A DNA stretch of 64,000 nucleotides from Bradyrhizobium sp. 21 (GTDB lineage Bacteria > Pseudomonadota > Alphaproteobacteria > Rhizobiales > Xanthobacteraceae), in the NCBI RefSeq assembly GCF_023073335.1, contig NZ_JADPJG010000002.1, forward strand, positions 94,159 through 158,158, read 5' to 3'. Positions 25,139 through 33,888 of this stretch are shown here, piece after piece; the first letter of the stretch is position 1, and each line of letters starts with the position of its first letter. Below the pieces are notes generated by a model, which saw nothing but the letters and a program-made list of their open reading frames with translations, did not search any database and was not told the origin of the DNA. Position numbers and translations under genes: made by a program.

Positions 25139-26404
25139 TTAAACCACGCGCTTGCCAGCTTTTGCCGCGATGGGCCTCTGCACGAAATACATCAGGACCA
25201 GGGACATTACCGCCGTCGTCACGACGACGTATCCAAGCCGGTCGAAATGCCGGAGCGTGCCGTCGGCATCCTGTGCGATGAGGGCTGCGGCGAGCACGGA
25301 GCCGAGCCCGCCGGAGAGTTGTTGCAAGGAGGCGCCGACCGCACTGAAGGAGCCGCGTTGCGACGGCTCCGGGATTGACGAAATCAACGCCTGCGACGGG
25401 ATCATGCGTGAGAAGATGCCGACGAACATCAGGACGTTGACCAGGATCGCAACCGTCAAACTCACCTGACCGAGATGCGTGTAGATCAGCACCATGACGA
25501 TGGACATGGCGCTGCCGAAGGCAAAAACGGGGTATTTGCCGAAAGCATCGCTCGCGCGTCCGACCAAGGGGCCGATGACGATGCTGAACAGGCCGGAGAC
25601 GAGATAGATCGTCGGTAGGTGAACGATATCGATGCCGAGGTTGTGCACCGTGTAGGCGCTGCCGAACGGCATCAGCATGTAGCCGCCGGTCGCCAGCAGC
25701 GTCGTCACCGCGAATGCCATCCAATAGCGTGGCTGTGCCACCGTTGCGATGAGGTGCCGGAACGGGTTTCTATCCTGCTTCAGCAGCAGATGGCCGTTCA
25801 CCGGTTTCATCAGGAACAGCACGGCGACCATCCCGATGACCGACAGGCCGACCAACGCGCCGAACGCGACGTGCCAGCTCCAATGGTTGGAGAGAAAAAG
25901 ACCGGCCGGGATACCCAGCACCTGGCTTGCGGCGAAGGCGGTCTGCACGAAGCCCATGACGCGACCGCGCAATTGCAGCGCAAAGAGATCGGTCACGATG
26001 GCGAGCACGACGGAGCCGATCACGCCGCCGAACAAGCCGGTCACGATCCGCCCGAGCAGCAGCACATGATAGTTGGGCGCCATCGCGCAAAGCGCCGTTC
26101 CCAGGGTAAAGCCGACATAGAAAAACAACAGCAGCCATTTGCGATCGAACTGGTCGGCGAAGCCGGCCGCCAGGATTCCGGAAATGCCCGCGCTGAATGC
26201 GTAGGCCGAAACCGCCACCCCGAACTGGGCGGCTGAAATATCGAGCGCCGGCATGATGATGGCGCCGAGCGGCGACATGATCATGAAGTCGATGATGATG
26301 GTGAACTGGACCATCGCCAGCAGCGCAACGAGAATTGACTGGTAGCGCGAAAAGCCGCGGGACAGCGGCTCAGCAATCGGCTCAGTCAGGGTTTGTTCGG
26401 TCAT
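25139..26404 (-). CDS. MFS transporter
   Basis: A 421-residue major facilitator protein with about 12 hydrophobic segments. A motif-A-like loop, GFADQFDRKWLL, lies between helices 2 and 3 near residue 80, and LGRIVTGLFGGVIGSV is the fourth-helix region typical of DHA1-type drug exporters. The transported compound is unknown. Start ATG 26404 is preceded in transcript sense by GGAATGAAATGCC without a strong ribosome-binding site. It is convergent with the udh-like gene; the 86-bp gap includes a weak CCCTCGCC/GGGAGAGGGG hairpin. A link with uronate metabolism is possible only by position. Confidence 0.85.
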   Translation of the reverse strand: MTEQTLTEPIAEPLSRGFSRYQSILVALLAMVQFTIIIDFMIMSPLGAIIMPALDISAAQFGVAVSAYAFSAGISGILAAGFADQFDRKWLLLFFYVGFTLGTALCAMAPNYHVLLLGRIVTGLFGGVIGSVVLAIVTDLFALQLRGRVMGFVQTAFAASQVLGIPAGLFLSNHWSWHVAFGALVGLSVIGMVAVLFLMKPVNGHLLLKQDRNPFRHLIATVAQPRYWMAFAVTTLLATGGYMLMPFGSAYTVHNLGIDIVHLPTIYLVSGLFSIVIGPLVGRASDAFGKYPVFAFGSAMSIVMVLIYTHLGQVSLTVAILVNVLMFVGIFSRMIPSQALISSIPEPSQRGSFSAVGASLQQLSGGLGSVLAAALIAQDADGTLRHFDRLGYVVVTTAVMSLVLMYFVQRPIAAKAGKRVV

Positions 26405-26615
26405 GGCATTTCATTCGGGAGGGAAGAGGGGTGTGGACGTCGGATGCGCCGTCGGACGCCGGTCCCTATTTAGTTTCGGCTCCACCAAATTTCGACGGCT
26501 TGACAAAACGGTTTTAATGCCTGCCGCCGACCCGGCAAGTTGGATCGGCTCGGTATGGACGATGGCAAGAGCCGCCAGCCGGGCGCTTTTTCGGTCGCAG
26601 GCCCCCGAAAACGTC
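26405..26615. other. Gap between MFS transporter and AI-2E family gene
   Basis: This 211-bp stretch sits between the 5' end of the MFS gene and the 3' end of the next minus-strand gene, so it must hold the MFS promoter. No conserved site, repeat or coding sequence was recognised. Confidence 0.4.
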
Positions 26616-28607
26616 TCAAGCGGCGGCGGTGGTGGACTTTTCCTGCGTAGAGGCCGCGATGGACTGCTGCGCCGCGGCCGCAGCTTCTGTGCAAAGCTTT
26701 ACAGTCTGCCCCAGGCTCGCTGCTGCCAGATCGGCCTTGGCGTTGTCCCGCAACACTTCCAGCGCGTCTGGATCGATGTCTTTGACCCAGCAGCCCAGGA
26801 TAATGGTTGCCTTCGGGAGCTTGCGCCGAAGGCGCCGAACCGAGTAGCGCATATGCGCGGGTCCACTCGAATCGAGATAGACCAGGACGACGATTACGAC
26901 GCCGGTGGCCTCGAGCCGGAAAACGTTCGTGCTTGAGAGCGAGTCGGCGCCTTCGACCCTTGCCGCGAGACCATGTGCGGTCGAAAGCTGGGCAAACATG
27001 ATCGCAGCCGCTTCGTCGATGAGACTGCGTCCAGCCAGGCAGAGGACTGGATACTCGCCGAGCCAATCGGAGGGCAGGTCTTCCTTGCTGATAACGGGCA
27101 GGTATTCGTCGGCGGCATTTTCGGCGACGCTTTCCAATGCAGACGAGGCTTCTGCATCGGTGGTCAATTGAAGTCTCGCCGACGGCCTGTCGTCTTGATC
27201 GGCAACGTCGCTCGAGAATTCTCTGACTGCATCCCGAATTTTCGTGAGACGCTCAGGGTCCAGGGCTCCGCGCGCGGCATCAATCTGCGCCAGTTGCAAA
27301 CCCTTCAAGGCGACCTCGTCATAATACGAGGCCAGAGAACGTTCCTTCAGGAACTGCTCGGCCTTTTCGGCCGCTTCTGCCGGGTCGCCCGCAAGCATGC
27401 GCTGGTAGAAGATTTCGGGCGGAGAAAGGGCCGGGCGGTCCCCGAACATGACGTCAAGGAACTCCAGGCGTTCGACATGGCGCCCGAGTACGACAAGGCA
27501 TACCGTCAAAGGCGTGGCGAGGACGAGGCCAATCGGTCCCCAAAGTGCGGTCCAGAACGTGGCCGCCGCAACCACGGCAACGGGAGAAAGCCCGGTGCTA
27601 TGACCATAGACCATCGGCTCGATGACGTGGCCCACGATCGGCTCGACGGTGAGAAAGAGCGCGAGCGTCCATAACAGCATGGTCCAGCCAGGATCGACCG
27701 CGACGGCTAGCGCAAGCGGGAATGCGGCCGCGATGACCGCGCCGATATAGGGCACGAAACGAAGGACCGTCGCCAGAATGCCCCACACGATCGCGCTCGG
27801 CGTGCCGATGACCCACAGGCCTAACCCGATCACGACGCCGAATGCGCTGTTCAAGATAAGCTGGGTCAGGAAAAGCCGGCTAAGGCGTCTCGCCGCGTCG
27901 TCCAGCGCCGCGGTGGTTCGCTGCAAGTCGTAGGAGCCGGCCAGACGAATGAGCCGATTACGGAGATCTTCACGTTGCAGCAGAATGAAGATCACGAAGA
28001 TGATGATGATGCCGGTTGTTGCGAGGGGGTGAACAAGCGGAGAGATCAAGGTCCGCAGGTTCTCCAGAGCACCGGGATCGGGCAGGCGTACTTCGACCGG
28101 AACAGGGACCGGCGATCCCGAGGTGCTCGGACCGACCATCGAGTTTGGTCCGCGCGCGGATCCAGACTCTTTCGGCCGATCGATCTCTTTGCTGAGATCT
28201 TTCAACATATCGGAGGCACGTTCAAGCGTGCCTCTACCGGCTCTTGTATCTCGAAAAGCCTGTATTTTTTCGCTGATCGTCGATTGATATCGTGGGAGAT
28301 CTCCTGCGAGCTGCGTCAATTGCGTCGCGAGTAGGCTCCCCATTGCAAAAATGAATGCGAACGCAAGCAGAGCCACACTCACGACTGCTAATCCGCGCGG
28401 CACGTGGATGCGCTGCAGTATGAGGACCGCCGGCGCCAAGACGAAGCTGAGAAGAATCGCCAATGCGACGGGCACGAAGATTTCACGGCCAAAGTAGAGC
28501 ATCGCGACAATGATGACAGCCAGGATGGCGGTGGCCACTGTGCTGAGCAACGCCACAAGCTCGTCGGTCGTGCGCGCTTTGAACGGTTGTCTGGATACAG
28601 GCGTCAT
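26616..28607 (-). CDS. AI-2E/PerM family membrane protein with long C-terminal extension
   Basis: A 663-residue protein from the preferred ATG at 28607; ATG 28664 would add 19 residues but contains a TATATAAAAT stretch that looks like a promoter -10. Residues 1 to about 370 form the PerM/AI-2E transporter domain: two N-terminal helices, a soluble region, then helices around residues 210-370 including LRFVPYIGAVIAAAFPLAL and GHVIEPMVYG, both family hallmarks. The remaining 290 residues are soluble, twice the usual family size, with an Ala-rich helical end. Members export small molecules or ions; the AI-2 name is historical. The extension may bind a partner. It stands alone on the minus strand. 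Confidence 0.82.
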   Translation of the reverse strand: MTPVSRQPFKARTTDELVALLSTVATAILAVIIVAMLYFGREIFVPVALAILLSFVLAPAVLILQRIHVPRGLAVVSVALLAFAFIFAMGSLLATQLTQLAGDLPRYQSTISEKIQAFRDTRAGRGTLERASDMLKDLSKEIDRPKESGSARGPNSMVGPSTSGSPVPVPVEVRLPDPGALENLRTLISPLVHPLATTGIIIIFVIFILLQREDLRNRLIRLAGSYDLQRTTAALDDAARRLSRLFLTQLILNSAFGVVIGLGLWVIGTPSAIVWGILATVLRFVPYIGAVIAAAFPLALAVAVDPGWTMLLWTLALFLTVEPIVGHVIEPMVYGHSTGLSPVAVVAAATFWTALWGPIGLVLATPLTVCLVVLGRHVERLEFLDVMFGDRPALSPPEIFYQRMLAGDPAEAAEKAEQFLKERSLASYYDEVALKGLQLAQIDAARGALDPERLTKIRDAVREFSSDVADQDDRPSARLQLTTDAEASSALESVAENAADEYLPVISKEDLPSDWLGEYPVLCLAGRSLIDEAAAIMFAQLSTAHGLAARVEGADSLSSTNVFRLEATGVVIVVLVYLDSSGPAHMRYSVRRLRRKLPKATIILGCWVKDIDPDALEVLRDNAKADLAAASLGQTVKLCTEAAAAAQQSIAASTQEKSTTAAA

Positions 28608-28718
28608 CTGCTCGCCCAGCCGGTTGTCGCGAATGATTTTATATAGCGCGCTCGGGCACGGCATCGCGTTGGAAGAACATGAGACGCGCCCCTGTGCCGT
28701 TTAGCCGTCAGCAACGAA

Positions 28719-28740
28719 AGGCCGCCCCGAAGGGCGGCCC
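28719..28740 (-). terminator. Terminator of the DUF1236 gene
   Basis: On the minus strand GGCCGCCC-TTCG-GGGCGGCC forms an 8-bp stem with a stable TTCG tetraloop (28720-28739), followed by TTTCGTTG. It lies just past the stop of the DUF1236 gene at 28748. Confidence 0.85.
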
Positions 28741-28747
28741 ATGGTTG

Positions 28748-29164
28748 TTATTCGACAATCTCGACGATCCGGCGTGTTCTTGGTTCGACGAGTACTGTGC
28801 GACCATTCACCACCGTGTAACGATACTCGCGGGCGCCATACTCGGGCGGCACCTCGTAGTAGCTAACCCCCTCTTCGGGAAGCACAGCTCCAACTCTTAC
28901 ATCTTCGCGATATTGGTACGACGGGCGCCTCTGCTCGACGACGTAGGAGTGAAAGTGAGGACGCTGGTCGACACCAAGGACCCCTGCTACGCCGCCAACG
29001 ACGCCGCCGACCACTCCACCGACAACTGCTCCGACCGGGCCTGCTGCTCGCTCACCATCCCGCGCACCCCGCTCGACGCCTCCCGGGACACCCTGGGCTT
29101 GGGCCGCTAAGGGAAGTAGGACCGCGACAGCAATAGCGGCGGCTCCGACAAAACGGCCAATCAT
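28748..29164 (-). CDS. DUF1236 family secreted protein
   Basis: A 138-residue exported protein. Signal peptide: MIGRFVGAAAIAVAVLLPLAAQAQG with cleavage expected after AQA near residue 23. A Gly/Val-rich repetitive stretch (residues 41-64, GAVVGGVVGGVVGG) follows, resembling glycine-zipper membrane-active segments, then the DUF1236 domain ending in YRYTVVNGRTVLVEPRTRRIVEIVE. Such proteins are abundant in Bradyrhizobium and Methylobacterium but have no assigned role; location in the periplasm or outer membrane is inferred. Start ATG 29164 follows TAGGAGCTATC. It has its own terminator and is monocistronic. Confidence 0.85.
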   Translation of the reverse strand: MIGRFVGAAAIAVAVLLPLAAQAQGVPGGVERGARDGERAAGPVGAVVGGVVGGVVGGVAGVLGVDQRPHFHSYVVEQRRPSYQYREDVRVGAVLPEEGVSYYEVPPEYGAREYRYTVVNGRTVLVEPRTRRIVEIVE

Positions 29165-29586
29165 GATAGCTCCTAAGGTGTGGGATTAGTGAGTAGACAA
29201 ATACCAAGGGAGCAATAGGTTCCTTCAGATTTCGGAAATGCTGCGGAATCCGTTCACGATACCGGTTGGTGACCGCCGGTAGCCTTTTGGGGCGAACAGG
29301 GTCCCACGGTTGATAACGAAAGATCAGCCAGGCTGTCGCGATCTCGCAAAGCGAGACGCTCCAGGACCCATCGACATTCATCGCATCCAGATCGTGTTCT
29401 GGTTCTGCATGATTTCGACGGCTTGAAAAACAATCTTGATACCGCTCTCGACGCCGTAGGCCGACCGTCGCTGCCCATTGATTTAGATCAACGCGGCTCA
29501 GGACGTCGTCTGGCTCTAGATTTGTGCGATCGTAATTCAGCAGCTGCCTTGACCGCGGTTCAACGGCGCCGGCGAGAGCCACGACA
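29165..29586. promoter_or_regulatory. Divergent gap with a FixK/FNR-type box
   Basis: This 422-bp region lies between the DUF1236 gene and a small secreted-protein gene transcribed away from it. The one clear element is the box at 29478-29491. The rest looks like possibly decayed sequence; short frames on both strands resemble no family. Confidence 0.5.
29478..29491. promoter_or_regulatory. Perfect FNR/FixK-type box TTGAT-TTAG-ATCAA
   Basis: TTGATTTAGATCAA is an exact match to the TTGAT-N4-ATCAA consensus bound by FNR, FixK and NnrR regulators under low oxygen. Its centre is 102 bp before the ATG at 29587. If it acts at the usual -40.5, transcription starts near 29525, leaving a 60-nt leader. 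It is much farther from the DUF1236 start (about 320 bp). Confidence 0.7.
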
Positions 29587-30000
29587 ATGAAGATCAAACT
29601 GCCAGCCGTTGCGATGCTCGCGATGATCGTGTCAGGACCGGCGCGAGCCGCGACACTCAGCGACGCCGAAACAACCTTCCTCGACCAGCTCGTCACCGCA
29701 TCCGCAGTGCTCGAACAGCGATGCGACGGGTACGAGGTCGACGGTGCCGGCAGCGTTCAACTCGGCGCCCGGCTTCTCGGCAGCCCTGATGCGGCGATGG
29801 CGATGATCGACGCCTTTTCCGCGGCGATAAAGGTCCGCGATGGTGAGAGCTATGATCCCGGCAAATTCCGCAGCGAGGTGTCCGAGGCGGCCAGCAAGAC
29901 GTTCAGGCGAGTCCGGGCGCATTTGATCGACGAGCCGAAAGGAGCGTGTGCCGACTATGGCGATACCAGCGTGGAGCGCGGCCTGCTGAGACGGTACTGA
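29587..30000 (+). CDS. Small exported protein of unknown function
   Basis: A 137-residue protein that I do not recognise. A signal peptide is clear: MKIKLPAVAMLAMIVSGPARAA, cleaved near residue 22. The mature part is mainly helical, with two cysteines (in EQRCDGYEV and GACADYG) that could form a disulphide in the periplasm. Codon use is similar to the neighbours. Start ATG 29587 follows GCGAGAGCC. A perfect FixK-type box lies upstream, so it may be induced under low oxygen. The pseudogene fragment directly downstream is not part of it. Confidence 0.7.
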   Translation: MKIKLPAVAMLAMIVSGPARAATLSDAETTFLDQLVTASAVLEQRCDGYEVDGAGSVQLGARLLGSPDAAMAMIDAFSAAIKVRDGESYDPGKFRSEVSEAASKTFRRVRAHLIDEPKGACADYGDTSVERGLLRRY

Positions 30001-30007
30001 ATATTCG

Positions 30008-30138
30008 AGGACGACGTGCAGCCCGCCATGGCCAAGCAGGCCGGGCTGGAGCCGGATCTGATCGGTGACTATTTCCAGGCGATACGCTCTGCAGCAACGA
30101 GTTCGATGGTGACACAAGTCGGATCACTGGAATAAGTG
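30008..30138 (+). pseudogene. Decayed 3' fragment of a uronate dehydrogenase-like gene
   Basis: Translated in frame from 30008, the fragment reads EDDVQPAMAKQAGLEPDLI, corresponding to EDHVTHAMAEQAKLKPDPI near the end of the intact gene at 24228-25052. After a frame change the match resumes as EFDGDTSRI, corresponding to EFDGDASRI. The DNA is clearly similar but diverged, and there is no start or N-terminal part. It is therefore an old remnant of a paralogue, lying just before the sugar-acid GntR/dehydratase cluster. Confidence 0.75.
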
Positions 30139-30230
30139 GTAGGGTTCGTAATCATGCGATACCGCTCCTCTGCTGACCCAGGCACGAAAAAGCCAATTTC
30201 TAAGAAGTCCGTCAGAAAGAGGAACGTGTC

Positions 30231-30905
30231 CTATTCGCCCGCAATCCGCGCCAGATAATCCTTCTTGCTGAATTGCATGTGATCCACGCAAAGCTGCGCC
30301 AGGGCCCAGCTGTCGCGGCCCTTCAGAAGCTCGATCATCAACTCGTGCTGGCGCCGCGACTGCGCCAGCCCGTCGCGGTCGGCGAGGTTCTTCGCACGCA
30401 TCGGCAGCGTCAGGTTCATGTAGTCCTGGAGCGAGCGCACCAGATACGGGTTTCCGCAGGCCGCAAACAGCGTGACATGGAAGGCGTCGTTGGCCTCGTG
30501 GATGCCGCGCAAATCCTGCACATCCGCCTTCGCGCAATATTGCCGTTGCAGCACGGTCAGCTCGTCAGTCAGGCTGTGTGGCGCGGGCAGGGGGATCATC
30601 AGCGCGGCCTGCCGCGTCAGCATCTCCCGGACCTCGTAGATCTGCCGGACCTCGTCAGCCGAGTAGAACCGCACGGTGGCGCCGACGTTCTTCTCGCGGC
30701 GGACGATGCCGCGGCGCTCGGCATCGACCAGCGCCTGGCGCACGAAGTGCCTGGAGGTGCCATAGGCCGACATCAGCGCGTCTTCGGTGAGGCGCGCCCC
30801 CGGGGGCAGGCGCCCGAAGATGATGTCCTCTTCCAGTCGCGCGACAACGTCGTCCGGATCGTCGCGCCGGACCGGCAGTGCCTCAGCGGTGCGAATGTCG
30901 GACAT
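30231..30905 (-). CDS. GntR family (FadR/FCD type) transcriptional regulator
   Basis: A 224-residue regulator: winged helix at about residues 20-85 (GRLPPGARLTEDALMSAYGTSRHFVRQALVDAERRGIV read in segments), then an FCD all-helical ligand domain containing the Asp/His metal-binding pattern (EANDAFHVTLFAACGN and HELMIELL). Start ATG 30905 has GGGAGGCAGAGG upstream; the longer frame to 31097 would run through the promoter. It is divergent from the dehydratase gene, with 169 bp between that contain inverted operator-like repeats. It probably represses the dehydratase-TRAP operon until a sugar acid or its breakdown product binds. Confidence 0.92.
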   Translation of the reverse strand: MSDIRTAEALPVRRDDPDDVVARLEEDIIFGRLPPGARLTEDALMSAYGTSRHFVRQALVDAERRGIVRREKNVGATVRFYSADEVRQIYEVREMLTRQAALMIPLPAPHSLTDELTVLQRQYCAKADVQDLRGIHEANDAFHVTLFAACGNPYLVRSLQDYMNLTLPMRAKNLADRDGLAQSRRQHELMIELLKGRDSWALAQLCVDHMQFSKKDYLARIAGE

Positions 30906-30955
30906 GCCCTCTGCCTCCCGGCGCCTGGGTGCATCCTGTGGAGCAGGGAAGTTGG

Positions 30956-31033
30956 CGATTGTCAATAATTTGATCGTTTGACAGCGCGGTAGTCCAGATT
31001 TGTCAACGTAGCCACCTATCTTATTGACAATCG
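30956..31033. promoter_or_regulatory. Paired inverted operator sites in GntR-dehydratase gap
   Basis: CGATTGTCAATAA (30956-30968) is perfectly inverted as TTATTGACAATCG (31021-31033), 65 bp centre to centre; further TTTGACA and TTGTCAA half-sites lie between. The right copy contains a -35-like TTGACA for the dehydratase promoter. This layout suits a GntR dimer pair that blocks transcription, possibly with DNA looping. Confidence 0.65.
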
Positions 31034-31074
31034 GGGGGTAGGCTGTACGACAATAGCCGGGTGAATGGAGTGGC

Positions 31075-32787
31075 ATGATGACGAGTGGCTTGCGCAAAGG
31101 GCTGACGAGCTATGGCGATGCCGGCTTCTCGCTGTTCCTGCGCAAGGCATTCATCAAGGCCATGGGCTATTCCGACGATGCGCTGGAGCGCCCGATCGTC
31201 GGCATCACCAACACTTATAGCGATTACAATCCCTGCCACGGCAACGTCCCGCAGATCATCGAGGCCGCCAAGCGCGGCGTGATGCTGTCGGGCGCGATGC
31301 CGTTCGTGTTCCCCACCATCTCGATCGCCGAAAGCTTTGCGCATCCGACCTCGATGTATCTGCGCAATCTCATGGCGATGGACACAGAAGAGATGATCCG
31401 GGCCCAGCCGATGGATTCGGTGATCGTGATCGGCGGCTGCGACAAGACCTTGCCTGCGCAGGTGATGGCCGCGATCAGCGCCGATTTGCCGACCGTCGTC
31501 ATTCCGGTCGGGCCTATGGTGGTCGGCCATCACAAGGGCGAGGTGCTTGGTGCCTGCACCGATTGCCGGCGGCTGTGGGGAAAGTATCGCGCCGGCGAGA
31601 TCGACGACGTCGAGATCGAGGCGGTGAACGGCCGCCTTGCGCCCTCCGTCGGCACCTGCATGGTGATGGGCACGGCGTCGACCATGGCCTGCATGATCGA
31701 GGCCATGGGCCTGTCGCTGCCGATGAGCGCGACGATCCCGGCGCCGCATGCCGAACGCTTTCGCCTCGCCGAAGCCAGCGGCAGGGTTGCCGCCGAGATG
31801 GCCAAGACCAAGGGGCCGAAGCCGAGCGAGTTGCTGACGCCGGCCTCGTTCAAGAACGCGCAGGTCGTGCTCCAGGCGATCGGCGGCTCGACCAACGGCC
31901 TGATCCATCTCACCGCGATGGCGCACCGTTCGCCGCACCGGCTCGACCTCGGGGTATTCGACCAGATCGGCCGCGAGGTGCCGGTGCTGGTCGATCTCAA
32001 GCCGTCGGGCGAGCACTATATGGAGCATTTCCACCACGCCGGCGGCGTGCCGAAACTGCTGGCGCAGCTTGGCGACCTCGTCGATCTCGACGCGAAGACG
32101 ATCATGGGCCAGAGCCTGCGCGATGTCGTCGCCAATGCAGAAGACGTGCCCGGCCAGGACGCGATCCGTCCCCGCAGCAATCCGATCAAGAAGGAAGGCG
32201 GCCTTGCTGTCCTGCACGGCAATCTCGCGCCGCGCGGTGCGGTCATCAAGCAATCCGCCGCGAGCCCGAAGCTGTTGCAGCATACGGGCCGGGCGGTGGT
32301 GTTCGAATCCGTCGAGGACATGACGTTGCGGGTCGATGATCCCGATCTCGACGTCACCGCCGACGACGTGCTGGTGCTGCGCAATGCCGGCCCCAAGGGC
32401 GCGCCGGGCATGCCCGAGGCGGGCTATCTGCCGATCCCCAAGAAACTCGCGCGCGGCGGCACCAAGGACATGGTGCGCATATCCGATGCGCGCATGAGTG
32501 GCACGGCGTTCGGCACCATCGTTCTCCACATTACGCCGGAATCCGCCGTCGGCGGGCCGCTGGCGCTGGTGAAGAATGGCGACATGATCCGGCTCGACGT
32601 TGCAAAACGCAGCATCGAGCTGCTGGTCGATCCCGCTGAGCTGGAACGTCGACGCGCCGCGTTGAAGCCGGTGGCTGCGCCGGACGAAGCGCGACGCGGC
32701 TACGCCTGGCTGTTCAACGAGACCATCATGCAGGCCGACGAGGGCTGCGACTTCGATTTCATGCAGAGAACTGGCAAGACGACTTAG
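31075..32787 (+). CDS. IlvD/Edd family dehydratase, probable sugar-acid dehydratase
   Basis: A 570-residue iron-sulphur dehydratase. The three cluster cysteines expected for IlvD/Edd enzymes are Cys54 (NPCHGN), Cys122 (GGCDKT) and Cys195 (GTCMVMG). The C-terminal domain has SDARMSGTAFGTIVLHITPE. The neighbours (sugar-acid-type GntR, TRAP transporter, PfkB kinases, uronate dehydrogenase remnant) favour an aldonic-acid dehydratase such as arabonate or xylonate dehydratase over the dihydroxy-acid dehydratase of branched-chain amino acid synthesis, to which the family also belongs. Start ATG 31075 has GGAGTGGC upstream; a second ATG follows at 31078. It makes a 2-keto-3-deoxy acid from its substrate. 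Confidence 0.88.
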   Translation: MMTSGLRKGLTSYGDAGFSLFLRKAFIKAMGYSDDALERPIVGITNTYSDYNPCHGNVPQIIEAAKRGVMLSGAMPFVFPTISIAESFAHPTSMYLRNLMAMDTEEMIRAQPMDSVIVIGGCDKTLPAQVMAAISADLPTVVIPVGPMVVGHHKGEVLGACTDCRRLWGKYRAGEIDDVEIEAVNGRLAPSVGTCMVMGTASTMACMIEAMGLSLPMSATIPAPHAERFRLAEASGRVAAEMAKTKGPKPSELLTPASFKNAQVVLQAIGGSTNGLIHLTAMAHRSPHRLDLGVFDQIGREVPVLVDLKPSGEHYMEHFHHAGGVPKLLAQLGDLVDLDAKTIMGQSLRDVVANAEDVPGQDAIRPRSNPIKKEGGLAVLHGNLAPRGAVIKQSAASPKLLQHTGRAVVFESVEDMTLRVDDPDLDVTADDVLVLRNAGPKGAPGMPEAGYLPIPKKLARGGTKDMVRISDARMSGTAFGTIVLHITPESAVGGPLALVKNGDMIRLDVAKRSIELLVDPAELERRRAALKPVAAPDEARRGYAWLFNETIMQADEGCDFDFMQRTGKTT

Positions 32788-32869
32788 AAGCAGACGGAGA
32801 AGGGGTGATCAACCACCCGAACGAGCGCTCAGACCGCACAAGCGGCGGGCGATAAAACAGGGGGAAACG

Positions 32870-33865
32870 ATGATTGCACGATCCATGCGTGGGTTGGTGG
32901 CCATTGCCGCCGTTCTTTTCGTCACCGGGGCCGGCGCGCAGGAGGTGAAGCATTATCGCTTTGCCTACGACCAGCCGCGCAACACCGGCTATTCCATCGC
33001 AGGCGACCTGTTTGCCGACAAGCTCAAGGAATTGAGCAAAGGCACCATGATCATCGATCAATATCCGGGCGCGCAGCTCGGGCAGGAGCCGCAGGTGCTC
33101 CAGCTCGTGAAAGCGGGCGACGTCGAATTTGCGATTATCTCCTCGGCGAACACCGCGACCATTTCGCCGCAGGCGGGCGTGATGTCGTTGCACTTCCTAT
33201 TCCGCGACGAGAACCACGTGGTCAAGGGTCTGGCCGATCCAAAAGTGTTCGACGCGCTCAAGACTATGATCGACGAGACCACGCAGGGCTTGCATGTGAT
33301 CGCGACGGGCTCGCAAGGCGTGCGCCACATGTACTCGAAGCGGGAGATCCACAATGTCGGCGACATCAAGGGCCTGAAGATCCGCGTGCAGGCGACCGCC
33401 ACCGAGGACACCATGTTCCCGGCCTATGGCGCCCAGACCGTGCACATGCCGTTCGGCAGCGTCTACACGAGCTTGCAAACCGGCGTCGTTGACGTCGCCG
33501 AGAACAGCATCAACGTCTATCTCGTCAACAAGCACTACGAGGTCGCCCCTGTCCTGAACATCACCGAGCACGAGGCCAACAACGCGCTGGTGTTCATCTC
33601 CGACAAGCTCTGGCAGAGCCTCTCGGCAGAGCAGAAGGGGTGGGTGCGGGCGGCGGGGAACGAGGTCAGCTCCAAGGAGCCGCAGAAGGCCTTCGACCTC
33701 GAACGCACCGCCGCCGAGAAGCTGAAGAAGATGGGTGTCAAGATCGTCGACAACGTCGACAAGAAGAGTTTTACGGCGATCGCCGATCCCTATCTCGACA
33801 AGCTCGCCAAGGATCTCGGCCCGCATGCCGAGAAGATCAAGGATCTGATCCGGTCGATTAATTAA
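32870..33865 (+). CDS. TRAP transporter substrate-binding protein (DctP family)
   Basis: A 331-residue periplasmic binding protein. Signal peptide MIARSMRGLVAIAAVLFVTGAGAQ is cleaved near residue 24. Conserved DctP features are KGLKIRVQATATEDTMFPAYGAQTVHMPFGSVYTSLQTGVVDVAENS read in segments; the Arg in KIRVQ is the carboxylate-binding residue of most TRAP binding proteins, so the ligand is an organic or sugar acid. Start ATG 32870 has GGGGGAAACG upstream. It is followed after a palindromic repeat by dctQ and dctM. The dehydratase upstream likely uses the imported acid. Confidence 0.92.
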   Translation: MIARSMRGLVAIAAVLFVTGAGAQEVKHYRFAYDQPRNTGYSIAGDLFADKLKELSKGTMIIDQYPGAQLGQEPQVLQLVKAGDVEFAIISSANTATISPQAGVMSLHFLFRDENHVVKGLADPKVFDALKTMIDETTQGLHVIATGSQGVRHMYSKREIHNVGDIKGLKIRVQATATEDTMFPAYGAQTVHMPFGSVYTSLQTGVVDVAENSINVYLVNKHYEVAPVLNITEHEANNALVFISDKLWQSLSAEQKGWVRAAGNEVSSKEPQKAFDLERTAAEKLKKMGVKIVDNVDKKSFTAIADPYLDKLAKDLGPHAEKIKDLIRSIN

Positions 33866-33888
33866 CGCGATTCCGGATGACGGTGCGC

